From: a virus
Reading direction: 5' to 3' (one strand)
IMG/VR virus record: IMGVR_UViG_3300045141_000338
Coordinates: 1-29,566 of that record
Length of the DNA: 29,566 nt
This document shows, in pieces, positions 1 through 6,041 of the stretch (the stretch's first letter is position 1; each line of letters begins with the position of its first letter). Under the pieces are notes generated by a model. That model was given only the letters and a program-made list of their open reading frames with translations, searched no databases and was not told the DNA's origin. Made by a program: the position numbers and the translations under genes.

Positions 1-57
1 CAGGTCGCATTTGGTGAAACTTCAAATTTGGAAGTTCAAAATGATTTATCGAGATAA
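1..57 (+). CDS. 3' end of an upstream gene (partial, uncertain)
   Basis: Frame 1 is open from the window edge and stops at the TAA at 55-57, giving 18 residues. It could be the tail of a gene that begins outside the window. The competing frame 2 is also open from base 2 and runs on to 139, so only one of the two need be real. No function can be assigned from so short a piece. Confidence 0.25.
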   Translation, partial: QVAFGETSNLEVQNDLSR

Positions 58-139
58 AATTGAAGCGGCCGAGCGCCAATTCAGAATTGCCGTTCAGTTT
101 CCTTCGAAGATGAACCATTGGGATATTGAAAATGAATGA
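41..139 (+). CDS. Small hypothetical protein (32 aa, or 3' end of a longer gene)
   Basis: ATG at 41 opens a 32-residue reading frame ending at TGA 137-139. The product is charged and mixed (MIYRDKIEAAERQF...), with no membrane segment. The same frame is open back to base 2, so this may instead be the C-terminus of a larger gene that starts upstream of the window. If ATG 41 is used, it overlaps the other open frame (ending at 57) by 17 bases, the stop/start-overlap style seen through the rest of the window. Family unknown. Confidence 0.4.
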   Translation: MIYRDKIEAAERQFRIAVQFPSKMNHWDIENE

Positions 140-158
140 TTTATTAAAGTAAACACCC

Positions 159-872
159 ATGATACCAAAACAGACAAAAGTTGATATTTTAAGAAAGCAT
201 GCCAAATGGTATGATGGCTTAAGCAAACTCGCTCAGGACGCATATCTGGCCGCAATGGATGAATACGCCCAATCTCAACCATCAGGACAAGGGGGAATAT
301 GGGTGAAGGCGGTTCCGAAAGACAATCTTAATCACTATCTCAGATTAACATCCAAAGACAAGAGGATAAAAGACAAAGTTTTAGCAACGGGGTATTACTA
401 CATTCCCAATGGCGTTTTAGTCAAAACCGAAGGGTGGTACTTATACAACTTTCCTGATTTCAATGAAGATGACTTTACTATTGAATATCTCGACGAAACT
501 CAATCACCCATACCCGATAGCAGCAGAATAAGGACAATCCTTAAAATAATTACCGTCCTATGTGAAGAAAATGGAACTCCTATTGATGGCTTTAGATTCA
601 GGGAGCTTATTCTGGAAGCCCGTGCAGCCCTGACCGATACTTCCTCCAATATGTCAGAAAATGACAATGGATGGATTGAAATAAAAGAGGGATGTGAGAT
701 GCCGGAGCTTGAAGATATTGTCATGGTGCATAACGGAGTACGGCCAGTAGTTGTAAGATACCATCCATTTGACAATATTAATCCCGAACAGTGTTGGTAT
801 CAAGAAGAAACAGGTAACTATCTTTTAGGTGCAACCCATTGGCAGTACATCAATTTTGAACCAGTAAAATAA
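159..872 (+). CDS. Phage protein with C-terminal DUF551-like domain
   Basis: A 237-residue soluble protein of unknown function. The N-terminal two thirds (about 1-165) match nothing I recognise; they are acidic, with aromatic runs such as GYYYIPNG and EGWYLYNFPDF. The last ~70 residues (about 168-237) have the layout of the DUF551 domain common in phage early regions: an opening GWIEIKEGCEMPE segment, a central strand containing VMVHNGV, and a closing ATHWQYI motif that corresponds to the family's THWMPLP-type ending. The role of DUF551 is not known. The gene starts 20 bases after the previous small ORF and is followed after 7 bases by the next gene, so it is probably in the same transcript. 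The DUF551 call rests on remembered motif layout. Confidence 0.75.
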   Translation: MIPKQTKVDILRKHAKWYDGLSKLAQDAYLAAMDEYAQSQPSGQGGIWVKAVPKDNLNHYLRLTSKDKRIKDKVLATGYYYIPNGVLVKTEGWYLYNFPDFNEDDFTIEYLDETQSPIPDSSRIRTILKIITVLCEENGTPIDGFRFRELILEARAALTDTSSNMSENDNGWIEIKEGCEMPELEDIVMVHNGVRPVVVRYHPFDNINPEQCWYQEETGNYLLGATHWQYINFEPVK

Positions 873-879
873 AATAGTT

Positions 880-1140
880 ATGCGAATAGTTGAATTTCCT
901 GGATGTAACACATGGCTGAATAAGCCTGAAGATATGACCGATGAACAATGCGAAGGTGTACCGGCTTTTAGATCAAAGGATGAAGATGGTTACCCTTTTA
1001 CACTTGTTGCGCTTCAACCAAATTATGAAGATCAAAAAGCTATTGCAGCGGGACGGCCAATAATGCTTAAAATACTTGGCAACGCTTTCCCCCCAATAGC
1101 AACCTTTACGATGGATGAAAATGATCAACCTAACTTCTAA
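880..1140 (+). CDS. Hypothetical phage protein (86 aa)
   Basis: A short soluble protein, unrecognised. It carries two Cys residues in its first third (FPGCNTW and DEQCEG), an acidic middle, and an Asn/Pro-rich end. There are no membrane segments or signal peptide. It lies 7 bases after the DUF551-like gene and 11 bases before the next gene, in the same direction, so co-transcription is likely. The Cys pair could bind metal or form a disulphide, but nothing else supports that. Confidence 0.65.
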   Translation: MRIVEFPGCNTWLNKPEDMTDEQCEGVPAFRSKDEDGYPFTLVALQPNYEDQKAIAAGRPIMLKILGNAFPPIATFTMDENDQPNF

Positions 1141-1151
1141 AATAACCAACC

Positions 1152-1568
1152 ATGAATAACGAACATACACCTTTAATAATGGGTGGCAAATTTGGTATAA
1201 CCGCAGATAATGAATTAGCTTTTGTTAAAACAAATGCAGATGGGTCTTTATCCTACTTTGTATTTGATAAAATTCCAACAGAACCCGATTCATTTTATTA
1301 TTTAAACATTACTAAAACTCCCGGCAAATATGAATCTGATTTTTTTAATGGGAAAAACCTTCAAGAGCTAATAGATAAATTTAATGATTCCGAATCTGCC
1401 CCCACCCTCAAACTCCAAAGGGATGAACTTCTTCAGGCATTGAGGGAATTGGTGGAAGTAGCGCAGGTAGCAATGGATTTCATGAAACACTTTCCAGAAT
1501 ACGATGATCACAGAAAACTAAAAGTAAGAATCACCAACGCTCTTTCAATCATTAATAAATATAAATGA
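1152..1568 (+). CDS. Hypothetical phage protein (138 aa)
   Basis: The N-terminal half (1-75) reads as beta-rich, containing GGKFGITADNELAF. The C-terminal half (about 80-138) is predicted helical, with a leucine-rich stretch around LLQALRELVEVAQVAM and an ending of the form DDHRKLKVRITNALSIIN. Helical tails of this style are frequent in small phage accessory proteins, but I know no function. The stop overlaps the start of the methyltransferase gene by 4 bases (ATGA at 1565-1568), so translation of the two is probably coupled. Confidence 0.65.
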   Translation: MNNEHTPLIMGGKFGITADNELAFVKTNADGSLSYFVFDKIPTEPDSFYYLNITKTPGKYESDFFNGKNLQELIDKFNDSESAPTLKLQRDELLQALRELVEVAQVAMDFMKHFPEYDDHRKLKVRITNALSIINKYK

Positions 1569-2434
1569 GACATGGATCTCTTTTTAGTGGGATTGGCGGG
1601 GCCGAACTTGCGGCATCATGGATGGGATGGACTAACATTTTTCATTGTGAAAAAGACGCTTATTGCCTAAAATTACTAAAACAACATTACCCTGAATCAA
1701 TAGAGCATACAGATGTTAAAACAACAGAATTTATTCAATACAGAGGCCGAATCAACGTCCTCACAGCCGGTTTTCCCTGCCAACCTTTTAGCCAATCAGG
1801 AAAAAGAAAAGGCAAAGAAGATGACAGATATCTCTGGCCGGAAACTATTGCAGCAGTTAAAGCAATTCAACCAGATTGGTTTGTTGGCGAAAACGTTCTC
1901 GGAATACTTAATTGGTCAAAGGGTATGGTATTCAACCAAGTGCAAACTGACTTGGAAGCTGCGGGCTACGAAGTATTCACGTATGTATTGCCAGCTTGTG
2001 GCATCGACGCTCCCCACAGAAGGGACAGGGTCTGGTTTATTGCTCACTCCCTCGACTGTGGACATAGGATTATCGGAGACGAGAATAGAAAAGAGAACGG
2101 CCTACAGAGCATCATTGGGAAGACAATATACTCCGGGGAATCTGACGGAACAGATAATGCGATTATTGCCGACCCTAACAGCGGTATCAGATGCAAAGGG
2201 AGGATGCACAAGACCAAACCCGAAACGACAGAACGACACATTAGCTCACGCAATGCACGGTTTAATGAAGGGGGCACCTGGAAATACTTCCCAACTCAAC
2301 CCCCGCTTTGTGGAAGAAATGATGGGATACCCAATCGGATACACCGAATTAAAGGATTAGGCAATGCCTGGGTCCCACAAATCGCGTTACAAATCTTTAA
2401 AGCTATACAAGAATATGAAACCAATACTCACTAA
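1565..2434 (+). CDS. C5-cytosine DNA methyltransferase
   Basis: A 289-residue SAM-dependent enzyme that would methylate carbon 5 of cytosine in a specific DNA sequence, plausibly protecting phage DNA from host restriction. Motifs in order: motif I LFSGIGG (6-12), the catalytic PCQ with nucleophile Cys72 in GFPCQPFS (70-76), motif VI ENV (109-111), motif VIII-like HRRDRVWF (151-158), and the closing motif X LGNAWVPQIA (265-274). Residues 160-262 would hold the target-recognition region; they are short and low in recognisable structure. That same stretch of DNA encodes a second conserved-looking ORF in the +1 frame (1713-2360). The start overlaps the previous stop by 4 bases. The specificity cannot be read from sequence. 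I see no cognate restriction enzyme nearby, so it looks like an orphan phage methylase. Confidence 0.93.
   Translation: MRHGSLFSGIGGAELAASWMGWTNIFHCEKDAYCLKLLKQHYPESIEHTDVKTTEFIQYRGRINVLTAGFPCQPFSQSGKRKGKEDDRYLWPETIAAVKAIQPDWFVGENVLGILNWSKGMVFNQVQTDLEAAGYEVFTYVLPACGIDAPHRRDRVWFIAHSLDCGHRIIGDENRKENGLQSIIGKTIYSGESDGTDNAIIADPNSGIRCKGRMHKTKPETTERHISSRNARFNEGGTWKYFPTQPPLCGRNDGIPNRIHRIKGLGNAWVPQIALQIFKAIQEYETNTH
1713..2360 (+). CDS. Nested ORF in the +1 frame of the methyltransferase gene (215 aa)
   Basis: This frame lies entirely inside the cytosine methyltransferase gene, opens just after an in-frame TAG at 1701, and runs 648 bases. The product does not look like a random shadow. It has motifs I associate, from memory, with the C-terminal part of certain phage cytosine methyltransferase proteins: IGLLAKTF (55-62), WYSTKCKLTWKLRATKYSR (72-90), a STLPTEGT segment (98-105), repeated LLLTP/LLPTLT elements (109-113, 151-156) and the ending SQLNPRFVEEMMGYP (193-207). 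The methyltransferase frame is itself intact and carries motif X downstream, so both frames appear functional. Possible roles are an accessory DNA-recognition subunit or a relic of a fused module. Whether it is translated is unknown. It ends 55 bases before the ATG of the ASCH-like gene. Confidence 0.55.
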   Translation: MLKQQNLFNTEAESTSSQPVFPANLLANQEKEKAKKMTDISGRKLLQQLKQFNQIGLLAKTFSEYLIGQRVWYSTKCKLTWKLRATKYSRMYCQLVASTLPTEGTGSGLLLTPSTVDIGLSETRIEKRTAYRASLGRQYTPGNLTEQIMRLLPTLTAVSDAKGGCTRPNPKRQNDTLAHAMHGLMKGAPGNTSQLNPRFVEEMMGYPIGYTELKD

Positions 2435-3098
2435 GCCTATTTTGTTTTCGACTCCAATGATCCAGGCTTTACTTGCCGGTAGAAAAAGTATGACCAGAAG
2501 GATTATTAAGCCGCAGCCTGTTTTAGAAGAACCCGTTGTTTCAGTGCCAAGAATCTTTAATTATAAAGGAGAGCGATTTTATGAAAAGAACTACACTGAT
2601 CGCCTTCTTTTGATGGGCAAATACCAGATCGGAGATGTTCTTTGGGTGAGGGAGACTTATGTCAAAGCCTGTATTTCAGAAGACGGCGAAGGCCCGATGG
2701 AAGGAAGCGATTGGAGATATTGGTATAGGGTTGATGATGATTGGAAGAATGAAGAATGGCATCATCCCCACAAGGACGGCCCACAACCATCGCCACGTTG
2801 GAAGCCTTCGATCTTCATGCCCCGCGAAGCTGCTCGAATCTTCCTAAAAGTAACTGACATAAAAGTAGAAAGAGCCTGTGATATATCGGAAGAAGATGCG
2901 ATTAAGGAAGGGATTGAAAGTATCGAGCAAAAGGGTAAATTGAGAGTTTGGAAAAACTATTTATCTCCTAAAACTCCTTTCTATGGCAATAATTCAATTC
3001 TTTCCTTCCGCTCCCTATTCGAATCCATCAACGGCCCTGATAGTTGGGAGAAATGGGTATGGGTCTATTCATTCAATCAAATAGATAAACCATGCTAA
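2415..3098 (+). CDS. ASCH/PUA-like phage protein
   Basis: A 227-residue protein of a type common in phage early regions. I recognise the opening KPILFSTPMIQALLAGRKSMTRR, read as an ASCH-like start where a substrate-binding GRK.xTRR element sits; the central GDVLWVRETY; then SIFMPREAARIFLKV and a closing WVWVYSF strand. ASCH domains resemble the RNA-binding PUA fold and are thought to bind RNA or nucleosides; the role in phages is not established. I chose ATG 2415 over the upstream in-frame ATG at 2364 because family members begin close to KPILFST. With this start it overlaps the methyltransferase stop by 20 bases. It ends by overlapping the next gene by 7 bases (ATGCTAA). Confidence 0.8.
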   Translation: MKPILTKPILFSTPMIQALLAGRKSMTRRIIKPQPVLEEPVVSVPRIFNYKGERFYEKNYTDRLLLMGKYQIGDVLWVRETYVKACISEDGEGPMEGSDWRYWYRVDDDWKNEEWHHPHKDGPQPSPRWKPSIFMPREAARIFLKVTDIKVERACDISEEDAIKEGIESIEQKGKLRVWKNYLSPKTPFYGNNSILSFRSLFESINGPDSWEKWVWVYSFNQIDKPC

Positions 3099-3292
3099 AA
3101 CGATTATTGATAGTACTAACCTGTATTGCGGGTATTGTGTTTGTTCCTTATTGGGTGGGGAGTAAGATGGACCCTCGCCACATAGATGTAATAGTGTCTT
3201 GGTGGACTGGATTTGTGCCATTATTTATTTCAATTCTATTAATAAAATTCGCAATCATTCCGGCTATCAACTGGATAATAAAAGGATCATGA
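3092..3292 (+). CDS. Small membrane protein (66 aa)
   Basis: Two hydrophobic segments are visible: residues about 4-23 (LLIVLTCIAGIVFVPYWVG) and about 35-63 (VIVSWWTGFVPLFISILLIK onward), separated by a short polar loop with KMDPRH. That fits a two-pass inner-membrane protein. The start overlaps the ASCH-like gene by 7 bases and the stop overlaps the next gene by 4, so it sits in a translationally linked run. It might be a superinfection or holin-like factor, but neither is supported by motifs or by a neighbouring endolysin. Confidence 0.6.
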   Translation: MLKRLLIVLTCIAGIVFVPYWVGSKMDPRHIDVIVSWWTGFVPLFISILLIKFAIIPAINWIIKGS

Positions 3293-3570
3293 CTGACTTT
3301 ACCCTCTTCGACTCATTAAATCCCCATATTTGGGCTAAGTTCAAAGAGATAACCTTCAGGCTGATTGAAAGGAAGGTGCCCAGGATAAGCTCTAAATTCG
3401 TTTGGGAGATAGTCAGGTATGAGGCTTATATGGAGACCGACCGGGAGGAATGGAACAAATACCGGCTAAATAACAATTTTACCGCCTATTATGGGAGGAA
3501 GTTTGTGGACCAGTACCCGGAGCATAAAAATAAATTTGAATTTAGGGCAATAAAAAGTTTGGTAATATGA
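3289..3570 (+). CDS. Conserved hypothetical phage protein (93 aa)
   Basis: I recognise the pattern of a widespread but uncharacterised phage family: an N-terminal LNPHIWAKF element, a helical ERKVPRISSKFVWEIVRYE stretch, then FKLNNN-type NNNFTAYYGRKF near residues 62-73 and an acidic end FEFRAIKS. The chosen ATG at 3289 overlaps the TGA of the preceding membrane-protein gene (ATGA). The same frame is open further upstream to 3199, but that stretch overlaps the membrane protein and shows no family similarity. Its position in the early region suggests a DNA-related role, but that is inference only. Confidence 0.7.
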   Translation: MTDFTLFDSLNPHIWAKFKEITFRLIERKVPRISSKFVWEIVRYEAYMETDREEWNKYRLNNNFTAYYGRKFVDQYPEHKNKFEFRAIKSLVI

Positions 3571-3734
3571 GAAGTCTTCCTAATTTTGGCTTTCAATTCA
3601 GTTCTACAGGGCATGGTATAACTGAATTTTGTCGAACGAACATAAGAGCTTTTCAGGAAGGGATGCCCCCCGACTTGAGAAGCTTTTTTAATTTCGACAA
3701 GCCGACCAAAGGTGAGGGAGGAAATAAATCGTAA
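3567..3734 (+). CDS. Small hypothetical protein (55 aa)
   Basis: An ATGA overlap at 3567-3570 couples this short frame to the previous gene, the same junction type used by its neighbours, which is the main reason to believe it. The product is soluble and mildly basic, beginning MRSLPNFGFQFSSTGHG and ending in a Gly/Lys-rich tail. There are no recognisable motifs. The frame ends at TAA 3732-3734. Confidence 0.5.
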   Translation: MRSLPNFGFQFSSTGHGITEFCRTNIRAFQEGMPPDLRSFFNFDKPTKGEGGNKS

Positions 3735-3899
3735 CTCCGGGTTAAATGAGTGGAATGGACGCAACACTTTCCGCCCTCAGCCGATTAACTTAGTACATGG
3801 CTCCGCTAAGCAAGGTCCAGATGTGTTTGTTCCTTTGGGGGCAGGGGGCAAACACTTATGGGACCAATTTCATAGAAACATTCACCACAAGCAATTAAT
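3735..3899. other. Unassigned stretch with an amber-interrupted small ORF
   Basis: No convincing single gene. Frame 2 opens at ATG 3746 (MSGMDATLSALSRLT), meets an amber TAG at 3791-3793, then continues from ATG 3797 to TAA 3896-3898 for 33 more residues ending near GANTYGTNFIETF. Frame 1 is open from GTG 3712 to 3972 (86 residues) but overlaps coding neighbours at both ends. Possible readings are a broken gene, two very short genes, or a real frame-1 gene. I cannot choose between them. Confidence 0.3.
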
Positions 3900-4085
3900 A
3901 TGGAATTTTACTACAGAATTAAACAAACCTTTGAAGGGAACTTCAGGGTACAGTATAAAAATAAACTCATAGGATGGATATTGGGCTGGCAGGATGAAGG
4001 GGTTTATAGTACAAAAGAACAAGCAGAAAAAAGGATTAAATCAATGAAATATAAAGAACCAACTATATGCAGCCAGCCAGAATAG
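3900..4085 (+). CDS. Small hypothetical protein (61 aa)
   Basis: A compact soluble protein that looks like a small alpha/beta domain: two strands around MEFYYRIKQ and FRVQYKNKLIGWILGW, then a turn EGVYSTKEQAEKRI leading into a helix. The STKEQAEKRI-type helix after an aromatic strand is a common layout in small phage accessory proteins, but I cannot name a family. The ATG is 1 base after the stop of the preceding short frame. It ends 5 bases before the chosen start of the next gene. Confidence 0.55.
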   Translation: MEFYYRIKQTFEGNFRVQYKNKLIGWILGWQDEGVYSTKEQAEKRIKSMKYKEPTICSQPE

Positions 4086-4090
4086 TTCAA

Positions 4091-4612
4091 ATGACCGATA
4101 AGCCACCAGTAGATGAACGGCCCACACTTGACCAGGTAGTTAATTACATTCAGTTTAAAATGAACTGGCCTGGTAAGTTCACTAAATACTACTCAGAGAA
4201 GTTTTGGAACTTTTATGAAAGTAAAGGCTGGAAGGTAGGAAATCAGTCAATGAAGAACTGGAAAGCTTGTTTTAATGGCCAATGGCAACATCTTAAACAC
4301 GAAAATGATTTTAAGGCCCTTTCTGAGGCTATTAGAGACGAATCTAAGGCTCATCCTGAGACAAGTGATAAAACAGTCGACAAAACAATTCAATACCTTA
4401 ATGACCGTTTAAATGAATATTTCAAACACCCAACCTGGATAACAGATGAGACCTTAAACTCGATCTATGACTACCTGAAGGCTAATAAACCATTTTCGTT
4501 GCCTGCAGAACAAGTAAAGATCTGCCGGTCAATGGGAGAAGTTAAAGGTAAAGCCCAGGCGGTTAAGTTTCTACTGGAAACAATGATAAAAGAAAGGAGG
4601 AAGTTTATATGA
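4091..4612 (+). CDS. Replication-associated protein with replisome-organiser-like motif
   Basis: A 173-residue protein. Near the N-terminus it has PTLDQVVNYI followed by FWNFYESKGWKVGNQSMKNW and then ACFNGQWQ. This matches the C-terminal motif found in phage and plasmid replication-initiator or helicase-loader-associated proteins (the 'F..YYe..GWkvGk.pMkdWka...nW' type). Here it sits at the N-terminal side, so the protein may be a separated or rearranged module. The rest is helical and unassigned. An in-frame ATG at 4067 overlaps the previous gene; 4091 is preferred because it clears that overlap. Neighbouring NinG-like and DnaA-like genes support a replication or recombination setting. Direct function is inference. 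Confidence 0.6.
   Translation: MTDKPPVDERPTLDQVVNYIQFKMNWPGKFTKYYSEKFWNFYESKGWKVGNQSMKNWKACFNGQWQHLKHENDFKALSEAIRDESKAHPETSDKTVDKTIQYLNDRLNEYFKHPTWITDETLNSIYDYLKANKPFSLPAEQVKICRSMGEVKGKAQAVKFLLETMIKERRKFI
4593..4600 (+). promoter_or_regulatory. Strong Shine-Dalgarno sequence
   Basis: AAAGGAGG lies 8 bases before ATG 4609. Most starts in this window have only A-rich leaders or overlap a stop codon, so a near-perfect anti-16S match stands out. It supports the reality of the 46-residue ORF that follows. Confidence 0.55.
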
Positions 4613-4749
4613 AAACTATTTACGATTTTCCTTTTAATCAACCTTCTAACTGCTATCAGTATAATTATTTAGGTGTGGTTTATTTTAGTAATTATTATTA
4701 CACAGGCCGCGATATTGTTTGTTGTTGGTTAATAAAAAAATTAAAATGA
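4609..4749 (+). CDS. Tiny Tyr/Cys-rich protein (46 aa)
   Basis: An unrecognised short protein rich in Tyr, Asn and Cys (a YQYNYLGVVYF stretch, then YYYTGRDIVCCW). It begins at an ATGA overlap with the upstream stop, is preceded by a strong ribosome-binding sequence, and ends at TGA 4747-4749, which overlaps the ATG of the next gene at 4746. The double coupling plus the ribosome site suggest it is translated. No function is suggested; a weakly hydrophobic centre is not enough to call a membrane segment. Confidence 0.5.
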   Translation: MKTIYDFPFNQPSNCYQYNYLGVVYFSNYYYTGRDIVCCWLIKKLK

Positions 4750-5117
4750 GTTTTGAATCTACATATCATAACGGCTTTTTACAGCTCGGTTTTAAATTCA
4801 TAGACTGGAAAAATATAGGTATCTTAAAACATCCTTATTCCAAATCCCAGGTTGAAATCTTAAATGAAGTTTACCGGATACTTTTATCTAAAAACCTTCT
4901 TATGAAAATAGAAGAAATCCCCGATGAAGAAAAGAACCAAATCTGGGAAGAAGTCAAACCTCACGTTACTCACAAACCCAAAGACCAAAAGATAAAATAT
5001 GCTAAAGCTGTCTATGTCCTCACCGAAGAAAAAAAAGAGATTAAAGAGCCTTCCAAAGCTTCTAAAAGACACCCAACAGATATTCAACCGCTGGATACGG
5101 GAACGGGACCAGGATAA
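4746..5117 (+). CDS. Hypothetical protein (123 aa)
   Basis: Soluble and Lys/Glu-rich. The first ~70 residues contain mixed helices (MSFESTYHNGFLQLGFKF, then SKSQVEILNEVYRILLSKN); the C-terminal third becomes low-complexity and charged, ending in TGTGPG. I chose ATG 4746 because it forms an ATGA overlap with the tiny ORF before it; an upstream in-frame start at 4719 would lie inside that ORF. The last 119 bases overlap the NinG-like gene in another frame, an unusually long overlap for this window. The C-terminal residues of this frame look like a by-product of the NinG coding sequence. Confidence 0.55.
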   Translation: MSFESTYHNGFLQLGFKFIDWKNIGILKHPYSKSQVEILNEVYRILLSKNLLMKIEEIPDEEKNQIWEEVKPHVTHKPKDQKIKYAKAVYVLTEEKKEIKEPSKASKRHPTDIQPLDTGTGPG

Positions 5118-5388
5118 AGGTTGTATCTCCTGTGGAGCACCAATAACACAAGCAGGTCATTATCTTTCACAAGGCCATAACTCACTAATGAGGTTTAATG
5201 AAATGAACACCAATGGTCAGTGTACCCAGTGCAACCTCTTTTTACACGGGAATTTAATTCATTACCGTTGTGGGCTCATTCAACGTTACGGTGAACAAAA
5301 GGTACTTTATCTGGAATCCAAAGCACACCAGGTAAAGAAATGGTCAAGACCCGAACTCGAAGCTATTATACAGACTTATAAACTCTAA
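4999..5388 (+). CDS. ninG: NinG/Rap-like recombination protein (HNH-type zinc protein)
   Basis: A 129-residue protein resembling lambda NinG (Rap), which binds branched DNA such as D-loops and Holliday junctions and acts with phage recombination functions. Visible features: a basic N-terminus KKKKRLKSLPKLLKD; a helix FNRWIRERDQDKG; a CISC zinc pair (42-45) followed by GHYLS with His54; the RFNEMNTNGQCTQCN block with the second Cys pair (75-78); and a C-terminal helix. Spacing between the Cys pairs and the His residues fits the family. The N-terminus overlaps the previous frame by 119 bases; Met6 (5014) is another possible start. It ends 2 bases before the DnaA-like gene. NinG membership rests on motifs and is fairly secure. 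Confidence 0.8.
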   Translation: MLKLSMSSPKKKKRLKSLPKLLKDTQQIFNRWIRERDQDKGCISCGAPITQAGHYLSQGHNSLMRFNEMNTNGQCTQCNLFLHGNLIHYRCGLIQRYGEQKVLYLESKAHQVKKWSRPELEAIIQTYKL

Positions 5389-5390
5389 AC

Positions 5391-5705
5391 ATGAACTATT
5401 TTATTGCTCCCGGCATTTCCTCAATGTCAGAACCTGAAAGAATAATATTTGACGTGGCTTATTATTTTAAAATCCCAATTGCATTATTAAAATCAAAGAG
5501 CCGCAAAAGATTTAAAGTATATCCTAGAATGGTTGCAATGTACTTCCTAAGGCAAAAGACTAAACTCCCTCTTAAAGCTATTTCTACTCTTTTGGGTAGG
5601 TCAGACCATACAACAGCAAGACATTCAATCAATACCATTAAAGATTTATGCGAAGTTGACCAGTCCGTAAAGAACGATATTAACAATTTGTGGAAAAGTT
5701 TGTAA
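5391..5705 (+). CDS. Stand-alone DnaA domain IV-like DNA-binding protein
   Basis: A 104-residue protein corresponding to only the C-terminal DNA-binding domain of the bacterial initiator DnaA. Seen in order: a helix with FDVAYYFKI, the basic KSKSRKRFKVYPR loop (34-46), the long helix MVAMYFLRQKT (47-57), and the DnaA signature GRSDHTTARHSI (69-80) that reads DnaA-box DNA. The AAA+ ATPase part is absent, so it cannot open origins by itself. It may recruit or compete with host DnaA at the phage origin, or act as a regulator. It sits at the boundary of the replication region and the packaging genes, 18 bases before the small terminase. Confidence 0.85.
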   Translation: MNYFIAPGISSMSEPERIIFDVAYYFKIPIALLKSKSRKRFKVYPRMVAMYFLRQKTKLPLKAISTLLGRSDHTTARHSINTIKDLCEVDQSVKNDINNLWKSL

Positions 5706-5723
5706 TTTTACCTAAAAGTAGGG

Positions 5724-6041
5724 ATGCCTAAGGAAGACACACAATTCAAGAAAGGTCAAGGAGGAAGAGAGCCAGGAGTTCCAAACAAACTCACCAAGAC
5801 AATCAGGGAATCAGTCCTCGAAGCTTACAATGAACTTCAAAAGGATAAGAAAGCCAATATCGTAGCCTGGGGCAAAAGACAACCTGGTTTGTTCTATCAA
5901 ATAGCCGCTCGTTTAATCCCTACTGAAATCAATGCTACTCTTGCAGGTAAATTAGAAATCACTAAACCATCATGGTTTGATACGGAAGCAGCCTACCACA
6001 TATTACCAGCTCAAAGCATCAAGGAAGAGATTAGTAATTAA
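5724..6041 (+). CDS. terS: Terminase small subunit-like protein
   Basis: A 105-residue, basic N-terminal protein directly upstream of the large terminase, the usual place for the small subunit that recognises phage DNA for packaging. The opening QFKKGQGGREPGVPNK resembles the FKKGQSGNPxGRP-type start of phage packaging proteins (DUF5681-like). A helical region with IRESVLEAYNEL and FYQIAARLIPTEI follows, typical of small terminase oligomer-forming parts. Its 3' end overlaps the large terminase frame by 65 bases. The assignment comes from position plus the N-terminal motif; no DNA-contact data can be inferred. Confidence 0.75.
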   Translation: MPKEDTQFKKGQGGREPGVPNKLTKTIRESVLEAYNELQKDKKANIVAWGKRQPGLFYQIAARLIPTEINATLAGKLEITKPSWFDTEAAYHILPAQSIKEEISN

